Below are positions 27,607-36,922 of a stretch of DNA of 64,000 nucleotides, piece after piece. The stretch spans positions 1 through 64,000 of the forward strand of contig NZ_LFVY01000009.1 of assembly GCF_001050155.1 (NCBI RefSeq), in the 5' to 3' direction. The stretch is from Nitratireductor soli (lineage in GTDB: Bacteria > Pseudomonadota > Alphaproteobacteria > Rhizobiales > Rhizobiaceae). The position numbers and the translations under genes are program-made. The stretch's first letter is position 1. Every line of letters starts with the position of its first letter. Below the pieces are notes generated by a model. The model was not told the DNA's origin. It ran no database searches and saw only the letters and a list, made by a program, of their open reading frames with translations.

Positions 27607-28130
27607 GCGCGGCCTCGCAAATGGCGAAGAAGGCCACCGAGCGCCGCCAGGACCAGAAGCCCGGCGCCGGCCACCATGGTCGATTGCGGAATCCACAGCG
27701 GTATCGAGAGATAGCCCGTCGAATAGGCCTCGAACTGCCGGGAGAAGGCGACCGTGTGCCAGGCGGCCCGCATCAGCAGGGCGGCAAAGACGATGACCGC
27801 GAGCTGCGACCACAGTTCAAGCCACCAGCGGCCGCGCGGCCCGGCCATGTCGAACAGGAGATCGATGCGGATGTGATCGCCGCGCCGGAGCGCCTCGGCC
27901 GCGCCGAACATGACGATGGCGACGACGAGGAAGCCGGTGGCCTCGTCGACGCCGACAAGCGGCCGGCCCAGCACATAGCGGTTGAACACGCTGAGCGCCG
28001 TCACGCCGAGCACGACCAGCAGCAGCAGCGCGCTGAGGCCGCCGCCGATGCGCGAGATCACGGCGATTGCCGCGTCCAGCCTGGAGGAGGCGCGCGGCGC
28101 CTCCTCATCGTCGATCCTGTCGAGGCTCAT
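27603..28130 (-). CDS. dctQ: TRAP transporter small permease (DctQ)
   Basis: The 175-residue protein has four membrane helices and the DctQ features FNRYVLGRPLVGVDEATGFL and RRGDHIRIDLLFD between helices two and three. It connects the DctM permease with the binding protein. It lies 9 bp after dctP and overlaps dctM by 4 bp, fixing the operon order dctP-dctQ-dctM. Confidence 0.93.
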   Translation of the reverse strand: MSLDRIDDEEAPRASSRLDAAIAVISRIGGGLSALLLLVVLGVTALSVFNRYVLGRPLVGVDEATGFLVVAIVMFGAAEALRRGDHIRIDLLFDMAGPRGRWWLELWSQLAVIVFAALLMRAAWHTVAFSRQFEAYSTGYLSIPLWIPQSTMVAGAGLLVLAALGGLLRHLRGRA

Positions 28131-28139
28131 CGGAGCGCC

Positions 28140-29135
28140 CTACTGGATTTTCTCGACGAGCTCGAGCAGTTTCTTGCCGTCCTCGCCGGTTTCCTCGGCG
28201 AATCCCTCGTTGAAGGCCGGCTGCATGGCGGCCTTGAAGGCCTCGTTCTCGGCATCGGTGGCGATGTGGACCTTGACGCCCTTCTCCTCGAGCTGCTTCG
28301 GCGCGTCGGCTGAAGCCGCCTGCGAGGCTTCGATCGCCCAGACCGAGGCCATTTCACCAGCCTGTTTCAGCGCCGCCTTCGACTTGTCGCTCAGGCCATC
28401 ATACCAGGACGGGGTGACGTAGCCATGCAGATAGGCGGCGAGCACGGGTACGACGGTGAAATGGTCCTGAACCTCGAAATACTTGCGCGAATAGGCGGCC
28501 GCAACGTCGGTGATGGCGGCATCGATGACGCCCGTCGCCAGGGCCTGATAGACCTCGCTGCCGGGCATCGACACGGTCGAGGCGCCCATGGCGCTCAGGC
28601 TGCGGTCGAAGGCGGGGCCGAGGCCGCGCATCTTGATGTTCCGGAAGTCTTCCGGCTTGAGCAGCGGCTTGCCCTTGGAGGTGAAGACGCTGACATTGGT
28701 CTGGAACATCCAGGCGATGTTCCTGACGCCCTTGTCGGCAAGCTTCTCCTCGAGGAAGGCGGCGGCCTCGGAGGTCGGCCATTTCTTCCACGCCTCGATG
28801 GAGGACATGGTGTAGGGGCCGACCGTGACGTTCATCAGCGGCAATGTCTTGCCCCACTGGAAATTCAGCGAGAAGGCGCATTCGATGTCGCCCTTGGCGA
28901 CGGACAGGATGTTGTCATTCGCCTTGACCAGGCTGTCGGCGCCGAACACCTGCACGTCGAGTTCGCCTTCCGACAGTTTCTCGACCTCGGCGGCCCATTG
29001 GTCCACCACCTTGGCGATGTGGTGGGCCGGCGGCAGCTGGTGGCTGCAGCGCATGGCCGTGGCCGCCTCGGCGATGGTTGTGGACGCCGCCGACATCGCC
29101 AAAACGGCGAGTATTCCACTCAGTATCTTTCCCAT
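28140..29135 (-). CDS. dctP: TRAP transporter periplasmic substrate-binding protein (DctP)
   Basis: The 331-residue protein starts with a signal peptide (ILSGILAVLAMSAASTTIAEA). It belongs to the DctP family, with RCSHQLPPAHHIAKVVDQWA at the mature N-terminus, FRNIKMRGLGPAFDRSL, and the conserved Arg region that binds carboxylate groups. The ligand is therefore probably an organic acid. A gggagg ribosome site supports the ATG at 29135 over an open extension 27 codons longer. It follows the lyase gene by 68 bp, linking uptake to catabolism. Confidence 0.93.
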   Translation of the reverse strand: MGKILSGILAVLAMSAASTTIAEAATAMRCSHQLPPAHHIAKVVDQWAAEVEKLSEGELDVQVFGADSLVKANDNILSVAKGDIECAFSLNFQWGKTLPLMNVTVGPYTMSSIEAWKKWPTSEAAAFLEEKLADKGVRNIAWMFQTNVSVFTSKGKPLLKPEDFRNIKMRGLGPAFDRSLSAMGASTVSMPGSEVYQALATGVIDAAITDVAAAYSRKYFEVQDHFTVVPVLAAYLHGYVTPSWYDGLSDKSKAALKQAGEMASVWAIEASQAASADAPKQLEEKGVKVHIATDAENEAFKAAMQPAFNEGFAEETGEDGKKLLELVEKIQ

Positions 29136-29203
29136 GGTTTCCTCCCTGGAATTGCTGGGTTTTGTGAATGTCTCCTGCCGCCTGGGCGTCCTCCAACGTC
29201 CGG

Positions 29204-30160
29204 TCAGGCGCGCCACGCGACGACGCGGGGTGCGCCCGCGCGCGCGATGGAACCGTAAAACTGCTCATCCGGCATTTCGCTCTCGGCGATCGACCGGGCA
29301 CCCATCAGCGCGTCCAGGTCGATGCCGGTGGGAAATCCCTTGGTCTCGCAGAGGAAGACCAGATCCTCGAACACGACATTGCCCGTCGCGCCCGGCGCGA
29401 AAGGACAACCGCCAAGGCCGCCGAGCGACCCATCGAGCACGCGGCAGCCCGCATCGAGCGCCGCCGACGCATTGGCGATGCCCATGCCGCGCGTGTCGTG
29501 CAGATGGACGATGAACGGATGTTTGCCACACAGCCGGGCCATCGCCGCCGTCAGTTCGGCGACCTGCCTGGGTCCGGCGAAACCGACCGTATCGGCGATG
29601 CCGACGATGTCCGCGCCGGCGACGAGGCAGGCTTCCGCCAGGCGCAGCACCTCAGCCGGATCGACCTCCCCGGCGATGGAACAGCCGAACGCCATGGAGA
29701 TGCCGGCATTGACGATCGCCTTATGGCCTTTCTCGTCGCGCAGCCGGGCGACCTTGCCGACCAGCTCGACCGCTTCCCGGCGCGAGCGATGCATGTTCGC
29801 CTGGCTGTGTTCCTCGGTGGCCGAGACCACGCAGACGATTTCATCGAGCCCGGTCCCGACCGCGTCGGCGGCGCCGCGCTCATTGAGCGCCAGCGCCGCC
29901 GAGCGGGCTCCCCCGAGCGAACTCACGGCCGCAATCATGTCGCGCACATCGGCGAATTGCGGCATGCGGGAAGCCGGCAGGAATGAACCAACCTCGAAAT
30001 GGCGGACGCCGGCCGCATGCTCGCGCACCAGCCATTCGTGCTTGGCGGCGGACGACGGAAATGCCTTCACGAGCTGCAATCCATCGCGCAGGCCGACCTC
30101 GCGCAGCGAAACGCGGTCCTGCGGATAGATGTGCGCATGTATTTCCGCAGGGCCGGTCAT
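29204..30160 (-). CDS. Hydroxymethylglutaryl-CoA lyase family enzyme
   Basis: The 318-residue TIM-barrel enzyme keeps the whole catalytic set of HMG-CoA lyase: R25-D26 in EVGLRDGLQ, E56, H219 and H221 in VHLHDTRG, C252 in GLGGCPFAPGATG, N261 and E265. Their spacing matches that of the human enzyme closely. It would split 3-hydroxy-3-methylglutaryl-CoA, or a close homologue such as a citramalyl-type CoA ester, into acetyl-CoA or a keto acid. Start overlaps the CoA-transferase stop by 4 bp (atga), so CoA activation and cleavage are coupled. Actual substrate is not known. Confidence 0.88.
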   Translation of the reverse strand: MTGPAEIHAHIYPQDRVSLREVGLRDGLQLVKAFPSSAAKHEWLVREHAAGVRHFEVGSFLPASRMPQFADVRDMIAAVSSLGGARSAALALNERGAADAVGTGLDEIVCVVSATEEHSQANMHRSRREAVELVGKVARLRDEKGHKAIVNAGISMAFGCSIAGEVDPAEVLRLAEACLVAGADIVGIADTVGFAGPRQVAELTAAMARLCGKHPFIVHLHDTRGMGIANASAALDAGCRVLDGSLGGLGGCPFAPGATGNVVFEDLVFLCETKGFPTGIDLDALMGARSIAESEMPDEQFYGSIARAGAPRVVAWRA

Positions 30161-31368
30161 GCGGCCTCGGCGCGCAGCGGGCCACGGGCGGCTGCGATCT
30201 CGTCGTCATCGAGCCCGAGGCTCTTCAACACGGTTTCCGTGTCCTGGCCGATGGCCGCCAGGTCGCCGCCACCCGACAGCATCACGCCATCGACCTCGAA
30301 GGGCAGCGACGGCGCGCGGAACGAGCGCCCGTCCGGCATGGTCGAGGCTGCCAACCCGCCCGGCCGCATCACATGCGGGTCGCCATACATGTCGGCCGGC
30401 CTGGCAATCGGCGCATAGGGAATGCCGACCCGCTCGAAGGCGTCGAGCAGGGGGCCTGCCTGGCGCCTGGCGATGGCCTTGGCGACGATCGGCACCGTCC
30501 AGTCGCGCGCGTCGATCTGGTCCATCCGCTTCTGCAGACGCGCGTCGGACAGAAGCTCGTCCAGCTCAAGCAATCTGCACAGGGAGACCCATTGGCCTTC
30601 GGTCACCGCGCCGACGAATATCTGCCGCCCATCGGCGGTCTCGAAGATGTCGTAGACCGGCCAGGAGAAGCTGCGCTCGGGCATGGGCGGCGGGCTCGTC
30701 CCCTCCAGTTCGAACTGCACCATGTGCTGGGCGACCAGCAGCAGGCAGTTCTCGAACAGGCCGACGCGCAGGCTGCGGCCCTTTCCGGTCTCGCGGCGCT
30801 CCATCAGCGCCGCCAGCACCGAGAACGCGCCGAACAGGCCACCCATGATATCATTAGCCGACGAACCAACGCGCAGCGGACGGCCCGTCGGGCCGGTCAT
30901 GTAGGCGAGGCCGGTCATCATCTGCACGACCTCGTCGAGCGCCGTGCGATCCTGATATGGCCCGCGCAGAAAGCCCTTGTGGGAGGCGATGATGAGCTGC
31001 GGAAAACGGGTGTGGAGGTCTTCGGGATCGGCACCCATCTTTGCCAGCGAAGCATCGCGGAAATTCTCGACAAAGACATCCGCCGTCGCCAGCAGGCGGT
31101 CAAGCGCGGCGCGTCCCTGGCTGGTCTTGAGATCGAGCTGAACCGATTTCTTGCCGCGGTTGAAAAGCGGGAAGAATGGACTGCCCATACCAGTCAGGTG
31201 TCGCGTCTTGTCGCCCTCCGGCGGCTCGACCTTGATCACCTCGGCGCCGAGAAACGCCAGAAACAGCCCGCAGGACGGCCCCATGATCATGTGGCTCATT
31301 TCGACGACGCGCACGCCGTCGAGGGGGCGGAAGGGATGCTCCGCGTCTGTTCTTTCGCTGTCCGTCAT
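30157..31368 (-). CDS. CaiB/BaiF family III CoA-transferase
   Basis: The 403-residue protein matches family III CoA-transferases: it has PLDGVRVVEMSHMIMGP at the start and the EVIKVEPPEGDKTR motif. DVFVENFRDASLAKMGAD is typical, and the catalytic Asp is likely in SSANDIMGGLFGA. It would transfer CoA from a donor such as succinyl-CoA or acetyl-CoA to a free carboxylic acid. It is the first gene of the TRAP operon and overlaps the HMG-CoA-lyase-type gene by 4 bp. The divergent LysR gene starts 76 bp away. Confidence 0.9.
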   Translation of the reverse strand: MTDSERTDAEHPFRPLDGVRVVEMSHMIMGPSCGLFLAFLGAEVIKVEPPEGDKTRHLTGMGSPFFPLFNRGKKSVQLDLKTSQGRAALDRLLATADVFVENFRDASLAKMGADPEDLHTRFPQLIIASHKGFLRGPYQDRTALDEVVQMMTGLAYMTGPTGRPLRVGSSANDIMGGLFGAFSVLAALMERRETGKGRSLRVGLFENCLLLVAQHMVQFELEGTSPPPMPERSFSWPVYDIFETADGRQIFVGAVTEGQWVSLCRLLELDELLSDARLQKRMDQIDARDWTVPIVAKAIARRQAGPLLDAFERVGIPYAPIARPADMYGDPHVMRPGGLAASTMPDGRSFRAPSLPFEVDGVMLSGGGDLAAIGQDTETVLKSLGLDDDEIAAARGPLRAEAA

Positions 31369-31411
31369 GCGCCTGACAGTAGCGTTGCTTGTGGGGCCGG
31401 AAAATTATAAA

Positions 31412-31443
31412 GTTTCTAACGTTCCCTTCTAAAGAATAGAAAC
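31412..31443. promoter_or_regulatory. Inverted repeat in the LysR/CoA-transferase divergent promoter
   Basis: GTTTCTA (31412-31418) and TAGAAAC (31437-31443) form a perfect 7-bp inverted repeat separated by 18 bp. The inner part ttctaaagaatagaa is also partly symmetric. The whole lies in the 76-bp gap and ends directly before the LysR start codon. LysR-type regulators often bind T-N11-A and related inverted repeats, so this is the likely operator for both directions. Confidence 0.5.
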
Positions 31444-31444
31444 C

Positions 31445-32389
31445 ATGGATTCCCGCCAGCTTCGCTACTTCGCCGCCATCTACGAGCATGGTACCTTGTC
31501 GAATGCCGCCGAGCATTGCCGCGTCGCCGTTTCGGCGCTCAGCCATCACCTGACCAATCTCGAGCGCAAGCTTTCCGCCAAGCTGTTCGTCCGCAAGCCG
31601 CGCGGCATGCAGCCGACGGCCGCCGGCGAGCGGCTCTACACGCATGCGAAATCCATTCTCAAGGCGATGTCGGCCGCCGAGAAGGATATCCGCGAGGCAG
31701 ACGGGAAAATCGCCGGCGACGTGTCGGTCGGCATGGCCTATTCGGCGGTGAAGGCGATCGGCGTCGAGCTGGTCCGGCGCATCATGGCGGACCATCCCAA
31801 GGTGCGGCTGTCGCTGTCGGAAAGCCTGTCGGGCTCGACGCTGATGCACCTGATGACGTCGGAGGTGGAGATTGCCCTCGTCTACAATCCGCCCGCCGAC
31901 CCGCGCCTGCGGACGCAGCCGGTGCTGGAGGAGGAGATGCTGCTCGTCGGCACGCCGGCCATCATCGGCAACACCGACGAGCCGGTGCGATTCTCCGAGA
32001 TTCTGGACATGCCGCTGATCCTGCTTCGCCAGGGCGTCTCGGCGCGCGCTCTTCTGGACGATGTCTCGCTTCTGCGAAAACTGGAGAGCCGGGCCAAGCT
32101 GCAGATGAATTCGGTGCAGGCGATCGGCGCGTCGCTGGCCGCCGGGCTCGGCTGCGCGATCGGCACCAGGCTGTTCATGTACGAGCAGCTTGAAAGCGGA
32201 TTGCTGCATTCGCGGCCGATCATCGAGCCGACGCTGTCGCGGACCCTCTATCTCTGCGAAATGGCCGACCGGCCGACCACATTCGCCCAGGAAGCGGTGC
32301 GCGCGCTGATGCTGGAGCTGGCGGCCGCCGTCGTCAAAGCCGGCATCTGGGATGCCAGCCTGCTGCTGCCGGAACCAAAACAGAGTTGA
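31445..32389 (+). CDS. LysR-family transcriptional regulator
   Basis: The 314-residue protein starts with a winged helix-turn-helix, MDSRQLRYFAAIYEHGTLSN, with AVSALSHHLTNLERKLSAKL as the recognition helix. The C-terminal half is the ligand-binding type 2 periplasmic fold. It lies divergently from the CoA-transferase/lyase/TRAP operon, 76 bp apart, and should activate that operon in response to its acid substrate or CoA derivative. It is convergent with the GGDEF-EAL gene. Confidence 0.92.
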   Translation: MDSRQLRYFAAIYEHGTLSNAAEHCRVAVSALSHHLTNLERKLSAKLFVRKPRGMQPTAAGERLYTHAKSILKAMSAAEKDIREADGKIAGDVSVGMAYSAVKAIGVELVRRIMADHPKVRLSLSESLSGSTLMHLMTSEVEIALVYNPPADPRLRTQPVLEEEMLLVGTPAIIGNTDEPVRFSEILDMPLILLRQGVSARALLDDVSLLRKLESRAKLQMNSVQAIGASLAAGLGCAIGTRLFMYEQLESGLLHSRPIIEPTLSRTLYLCEMADRPTTFAQEAVRALMLELAAAVVKAGIWDASLLLPEPKQS

Positions 32390-32406
32390 AAAACAGCGGA
32401 ATGGGT

Positions 32407-33921
32407 TCAGCCGGCGATCTTGCGCAGCGGCGGACGCATCGCGGTTTCGCGCAGATAGCCGAGCGTTGCATCGGCATCGCACGGGCGGCCGAACAGGAAA
32501 CCCTGGCCGCCGCCGCAGCCGAACTGCACCAGCCGGTCGGCCTGTGCTTCCGCTTCGATGCCTTCGGCCACCACATCCATGCCCAGGCCCTCGCACATGG
32601 CGAGAATGGCGCGGATGATGTGTTCCGAGGGGCGGTCGTCGAGAATCGACGAGACGAAGGCGCGATCGATCTTCAGCTTGTCGAACTGGAATTCGCGCAA
32701 GCGCCCGAGGCTCGACTGGCCGGTGCCGAAATCATCCAGCGAGACGCGAATGCCGACGCGGCGCAGATCCTCGACGATGCGCTGGGCGGAAGCGGGATCG
32801 TTCATCAGGCCGGTTTCGGTGATCTCGATCTCCAGCCGCCGCGGATCGAAGCCGGTGCGCTCGAGGATCGACAGGATCTGCAGGCCGGTGTTGTGGTCGA
32901 CCAGTTGCGACGGCGACAGGTTGAACGACAGGAACAGGTTCGACGGCCAGCCGCGCGCCGCCTCGGTCGCCTTGCGCAGCACGAGCTGCGACAGGGGGCC
33001 GATGATGCCGCGCTCCTCGGCGATGGGGATGAAGACCCCCGGCGAAACGGGACCCAGATCGCGGTCGGTCCAGCGGGCCAGCGTCTCGAAGCCGATGGTG
33101 CGCCGGGTCCCCAGATCGACGATCGGCTGGAAATGCGGCTCCACCTCGCCGGCGGCGACGGCGCGGCGCAGCGCCTGCTCGATATGCGTCACCCGCTTGG
33201 CCGCTTCTTCCATCTCGCGGGTGTAGACGACGACGGCTCCGCGCCCCGAGCGCTTGGCCTGGTAAAGCGCCGTCTCCGCCTTGTTGAGCAGGATCTCGCT
33301 CGTCTCGTCATCGGAATAAAACAGCGAACAGCCGGCGGAGGCCGACAGGCGCGCCGTGCGATGCCCCACATCATAGGGCGCCGACAGGACTTCGATCAGC
33401 AGCCGCGTGCGCTCGCGCGCCGCTTCCTCGCTGAACACCATCGGGTACAGAAAGGCGAACTCATCGGCGCCGATGCGCGTGACCGTGGAACTCTCGTCCA
33501 TCGCCGCGCGCAGCCGCAGCGCCACCTGCTGCAGGATTTCGTCGCCGGCGGCGCGGCCGAACAGATCGTTGATCGGCTTGAAGCCGTCGAGATCGAGAAC
33601 ACCAATGGCAAAGGGAGCGGGATCATCGGCGCGATCATCGATCAAGCGGTCGATCTTGTCGAAGAAGCGGCGCATGTTGCCAAGGCCCGTCAGCGCATCC
33701 GTGAAGGCGTAATCGGCCTGGTCTGCCGTTGTCGTCCGAACATATGCGGGCGCCGGCTTCATCGGTTTTCCGCTCCACTCCCGATCCACTATGGGCTTCA
33801 CTACTCCGTGCCGGACCATGGACTTAAAGTCTTTAAGAATAGTATCCAATATATCATTATTGTGAACCGGCTGCGGACAGTCCTGGTGCAGAGAAGCGCC
33901 GCCATATCGGCGGCTTGACAT
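32407..33921 (-). CDS. GGDEF-EAL protein, probable c-di-GMP phosphodiesterase
   Basis: The 504-residue protein has no membrane helix. A GGDEF domain spans roughly residues 70-225, with the signature changed to GADEF (151-155). An EAL domain follows at about 245-495 with intact catalytic residues: [50 protein letters not shown] and GQGFLFGRP. The EAL half probably hydrolyses c-di-GMP; the GGDEF half may be weak or regulatory. The start is uncertain: the next in-frame ATG is at 33819, still ahead of the GGDEF domain. It is divergent from gshB. Confidence 0.88.
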   Translation of the reverse strand: MSSRRYGGASLHQDCPQPVHNNDILDTILKDFKSMVRHGVVKPIVDREWSGKPMKPAPAYVRTTTADQADYAFTDALTGLGNMRRFFDKIDRLIDDRADDPAPFAIGVLDLDGFKPINDLFGRAAGDEILQQVALRLRAAMDESSTVTRIGADEFAFLYPMVFSEEAARERTRLLIEVLSAPYDVGHRTARLSASAGCSLFYSDDETSEILLNKAETALYQAKRSGRGAVVVYTREMEEAAKRVTHIEQALRRAVAAGEVEPHFQPIVDLGTRRTIGFETLARWTDRDLGPVSPGVFIPIAEERGIIGPLSQLVLRKATEAARGWPSNLFLSFNLSPSQLVDHNTGLQILSILERTGFDPRRLEIEITETGLMNDPASAQRIVEDLRRVGIRVSLDDFGTGQSSLGRLREFQFDKLKIDRAFVSSILDDRPSEHIIRAILAMCEGLGMDVVAEGIEAEAQADRLVQFGCGGGQGFLFGRPCDADATLGYLRETAMRPPLRKIAG

Positions 33922-33977
33922 GCGGCGGCACGAACCGTCATCTGCGCATCCCGAAGACCATCCCGGAGTGCCGATCC

Positions 33978-34922
33978 ATGCCGCTCAAAGTCGCCGTCCA
34001 GATGGACCATATTTCCACCGTTTCGATCGCCGGCGACACCAGCTTCGCACTGGCCCTGGAGGCGCAGCAGCGCGGCCATGCGTTGTGGCACTACACGCCG
34101 GACCGGCTTTCCATGGTGGATGGCAAGGTGATCGTCTGGGCGGAAAAGCTGACCGTGCGCGACGAGAAGGGCAACCATTTCGCCCTGGGCGAACCGGAGC
34201 GGCTCGATCTGTCGCACATGGACGTCGTGTTGCTGCGGCAGGACCCGCCCTTCGACATGAACTACATCACGACGACGCATATCCTCGACCGCGTGCATCC
34301 GAAGACGCTGGTCGTCAACGATCCGGCCTGGGTGCGCAACAGCCCGGAGAAGATCTTCGTCACCGAATTCGCCGATCTGATGCCCGCGACGCTGATCACC
34401 CGCGATCCGCGCGAGGTGGACGATTTCCGCGCCAAACATGGCGACATCATCGTCAAGCCGCTCTACGGCAATGGCGGCGCCGGCATCTTCCACCTGCGCG
34501 AGGGCGACCGAAACCTCGCCTCGCTGCTGGAGATGTTCATGCAGGCCTTCCGCGAGCCGTTCATCGTCCAGCGTTACCTGAACGAGGTGCGGGCCGGAGA
34601 CAAGCGCATCATCCTGATCGAGGGCGAGCCTGTGGGCGCCATCAACCGGGTGCCGGCGGAGCACGATTCGCGCTCCAACATGCATGTCGGCGGCCGGGCC
34701 GAACCCTCCGAACTGACCGAGCGGGAGCGCGAGATCTGCGCCCGCATCGGCCCCTCGCTGCGCGAACGCGGCTTCATCCTGGTGGGCATCGACGTGATCG
34801 GCGACTTCATGACCGAGATCAACGTCACCTCGCCGACCGGCCTGCGCGAGGTCAAGCGGTTCGGCGGCGCCGACATTTCCGCCCTGTTCTGGGATGCCGT
34901 GGAGGCACGCCGCGCCGCCTGA
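33978..34922 (+). CDS. gshB: Glutathione synthetase
   Basis: The 314-residue ATP-grasp enzyme joins gamma-glutamylcysteine and glycine. It starts [20 protein letters not shown] and has [20 protein letters not shown], the family's N-terminal signature. The ATP-grasp motifs [14 protein letters not shown] and [20 protein letters not shown] are present ([10 protein letters not shown]). The ATG at 33978 is preceded by ggag; the open frame upstream is short and without similarity. Cytoplasmic. It is followed by a hairpin terminator at 34959. Confidence 0.97.
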   Translation: MPLKVAVQMDHISTVSIAGDTSFALALEAQQRGHALWHYTPDRLSMVDGKVIVWAEKLTVRDEKGNHFALGEPERLDLSHMDVVLLRQDPPFDMNYITTTHILDRVHPKTLVVNDPAWVRNSPEKIFVTEFADLMPATLITRDPREVDDFRAKHGDIIVKPLYGNGGAGIFHLREGDRNLASLLEMFMQAFREPFIVQRYLNEVRAGDKRIILIEGEPVGAINRVPAEHDSRSNMHVGGRAEPSELTEREREICARIGPSLRERGFILVGIDVIGDFMTEINVTSPTGLREVKRFGGADISALFWDAVEARRAA

Positions 34923-34958
34923 GGCGCCGTGCACGCTTCCATCGACGCACGACATGAA

Positions 34959-34992
34959 GCGCCCGGTGCAGATGTGGCCGGGCGCCTTCGTT
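34959..34992 (+). terminator. Probable terminator after gshB
   Basis: Stem gcgcccgg (34959-34966) pairs perfectly with ccgggcgc (34978-34985) and is followed by cttcgtttgttc. It lies 36 bp past the gshB stop codon. Confidence 0.6.
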
Positions 34993-35117
34993 TGTTCTGC
35001 CGCTGCAACCAACCACAACCGCCGCGCGAGGATACAAGCTCTTCGTTCCCTAAATGTTCTTGATTCGATCGATCAAAAATGCTTCATTCTGGTTGTATTG
35101 AGTGATCGGCTTCTTGC

Positions 35118-35169
35118 TTAGGGTGCGATCCCAACAGATGGGTTACCATCCGTTTCGGTCAGACCACTG
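35118..35169. repeat. Short, diverged copy of the CTAGTGGT palindromic element
   Basis: The segment has gtgcgatcccaacagatggg on the left and the conserved tail gtttcggtcagaccact on the right, as in the 1812-1864 copy. The middle of the full element is missing and the terminal repeat is partly changed (ttagggt / accactgg). It lies 29 bp before the comM start codon, in the 275-bp gap after gshB that otherwise shows only the gshB terminator and an AT-rich stretch. Confidence 0.75.
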
Positions 35170-35197
35170 GAGTTGAGACGCTGCCGGGGGGGATAAA

Positions 35198-36730
35198 ATG
35201 GTTTCGCATGTGAGTACGATTGCGTTCCAGGGCATCGAGGCCGTTCCGGTCGACGTGCAGGTGATGGTCGCGCCCGGCAAGATGGGCATGCAGATCGTCG
35301 GCCTGGGCGACAAGGCGGTGGCCGAAAGCCGCGAGCGGGTGCAGGCGGCGCTGCATGCTTCGGGCCTGTCCATGCCGCCGAAGAAGGTGACGGTCAATCT
35401 GGCGCCCGCCGATCTGCCGAAGGAGGGCAGCCATTACGATCTGCCCATCGCGCTCGGCCTGATGGCGGCGCTGGGCGCCGTGCCGGGCGATGCGCTGGCC
35501 GGCTATGTCGTGCTCGGCGAATTGTCGCTCGACGGCACGGTGGCGGCGGTCAACGGCGTCCTGCCGGCGGCGATGGGCGCCAACGCCATGGGCAAGGGGC
35601 TGATCTGCCCGCATGCCTGCGGCGCGGAGGCCGCCTGGGCCAGTGCCGACATCGACATTCTGGCGCCGCGCAGCCTGATCGGGCTTGCCAATCATTTTCG
35701 CGGCACGCAGGTGATGAGCCGCCCGGAACCCGCCATCGGCCCGCCTCCCGGCCGCTGGCCGGACCTCGCCGACATCAAGGGACAGGAGAGCGCCAAGCGG
35801 GCGCTGGAGGTGGCGGCCGCCGGCGGACACAATCTGCTGATGATCGGGCCGCCGGGCGCCGGCAAGTCGATGCTGGCGCAGCGCCTGCCGTCGATCCTGC
35901 CGCCGCTTGTGCCGCGCGAGCTTCTCGAAGTGTCGATGATCGCCTCGATCGCCGGCGAACTTGCGGACGGAAAACTGTCCGACCGGCGTCCGTTCCGCGC
36001 CCCGCATCATTCGGCCTCCATGGCGGCGATCGTCGGCGGCGGCCTCAAGGCCCGGCCGGGCGAGGCCTCGCTGTCGCATCATGGCGTTCTGTTTCTCGAC
36101 GAACTGCCGGAGTTTTCACCACAGGTGCTCGATTCGCTGCGCCAGCCGCTGGAAACGGCCGAATGCGTGATCGCCCGCGCCAATCACCGGATCAGCTATC
36201 CGGCGCGCATCCAGCTCGTCGCGGCGATGAATCCGTGCCGCTGCGGCAGGGCGGGGGAGCCCGGCCATCGCTGCCTGCGCGGTCCCCGTTGCCAGACCGA
36301 CTACCAGGCGCGCATTTCCGGCCCGCTTCTCGACCGGATCGATCTCAGGATCGAGGTGCCGGCGGTCTCGGCCGGCGACCTGGTCGGCGCGGCCCGCGCC
36401 GAGACCAGCGCGGCGGTTGCCGTACGCGTTGCCCACGCCCGTGCCCTGCAGCAGCAGCGCTATACGGCGCTCGGCCTGCCGGGCTGGACGACCAACGCCG
36501 CCTGCTCCGCTGCGCTGATCGAGGAGATCGTGCCGCTTGACGCCGACGGCATGGCTCTGATCCGCGACGCCAGTGAAAAGCTCGGCTTTTCCGCGCGCGC
36601 CTATCACCGGGTCCTCAAAGTGGCGCGGACGCTCGCCGATCTGGACGGCGCCGACAGCGTGGCGCGCATCCACCTGGCCGAGGCGATCTCCTACCGCATG
36701 GCCGGGGACAGGATGGCACACGCCGCCTGA
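35198..36730 (+). CDS. comM: YifB/ComM family Mg-chelatase-like AAA ATPase
   Basis: The 510-residue protein starts with a Lon-protease-like fold (VSTIAFQGIEAVPVDVQVMV). An AAA+ domain follows with Walker A LMIGPPGAGKSMLAQRLPS, Walker B VLFLDELPEFSP and a zinc-type loop AAMNPCRCGRAGEPGHRC. A helical domain ends the protein (SARAYHRVLKVARTLADLDG). ComM is a branch-migration helicase that promotes integration of DNA in natural transformation and recombination elsewhere. The short repeat copy at 35118 lies in its promoter region. gshB-comM adjacency is common in rhizobia. Confidence 0.92.
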   Translation: MVSHVSTIAFQGIEAVPVDVQVMVAPGKMGMQIVGLGDKAVAESRERVQAALHASGLSMPPKKVTVNLAPADLPKEGSHYDLPIALGLMAALGAVPGDALAGYVVLGELSLDGTVAAVNGVLPAAMGANAMGKGLICPHACGAEAAWASADIDILAPRSLIGLANHFRGTQVMSRPEPAIGPPPGRWPDLADIKGQESAKRALEVAAAGGHNLLMIGPPGAGKSMLAQRLPSILPPLVPRELLEVSMIASIAGELADGKLSDRRPFRAPHHSASMAAIVGGGLKARPGEASLSHHGVLFLDELPEFSPQVLDSLRQPLETAECVIARANHRISYPARIQLVAAMNPCRCGRAGEPGHRCLRGPRCQTDYQARISGPLLDRIDLRIEVPAVSAGDLVGAARAETSAAVAVRVAHARALQQQRYTALGLPGWTTNAACSAALIEEIVPLDADGMALIRDASEKLGFSARAYHRVLKVARTLADLDGADSVARIHLAEAISYRMAGDRMAHAA

Positions 36731-36922
36731 CGAAAACCGACCAAAAGTTCTCGCGGTTCATAACGGGCGTGTCCGCCAGCCCTTGTGAGGCTGCGGAACA
36801 GGCCCCATGACAGCGCTGAAGAACCTGTTGGACAGAGAACCGACAACGATGATGCGCTTGAACCAAGGCCGGGGAATTGTGACTATCCGGGCTACACGCG
36901 GAGTATCGGAGGATGTCTGACC

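Noticed and set aside
25861-27714. Plus-strand open frame of 617 codons opposite the TRAP permease
   Set aside because: Composition is dominated by Arg, His, Asp and Gln as expected for the antisense of membrane-protein codons; dctM on the other strand is certain.
32407-33921. Reading the GGDEF-EAL gene as inactive on both halves
   Set aside because: Only the GGDEF signature is altered. All EAL catalytic residues that can be seen are intact.
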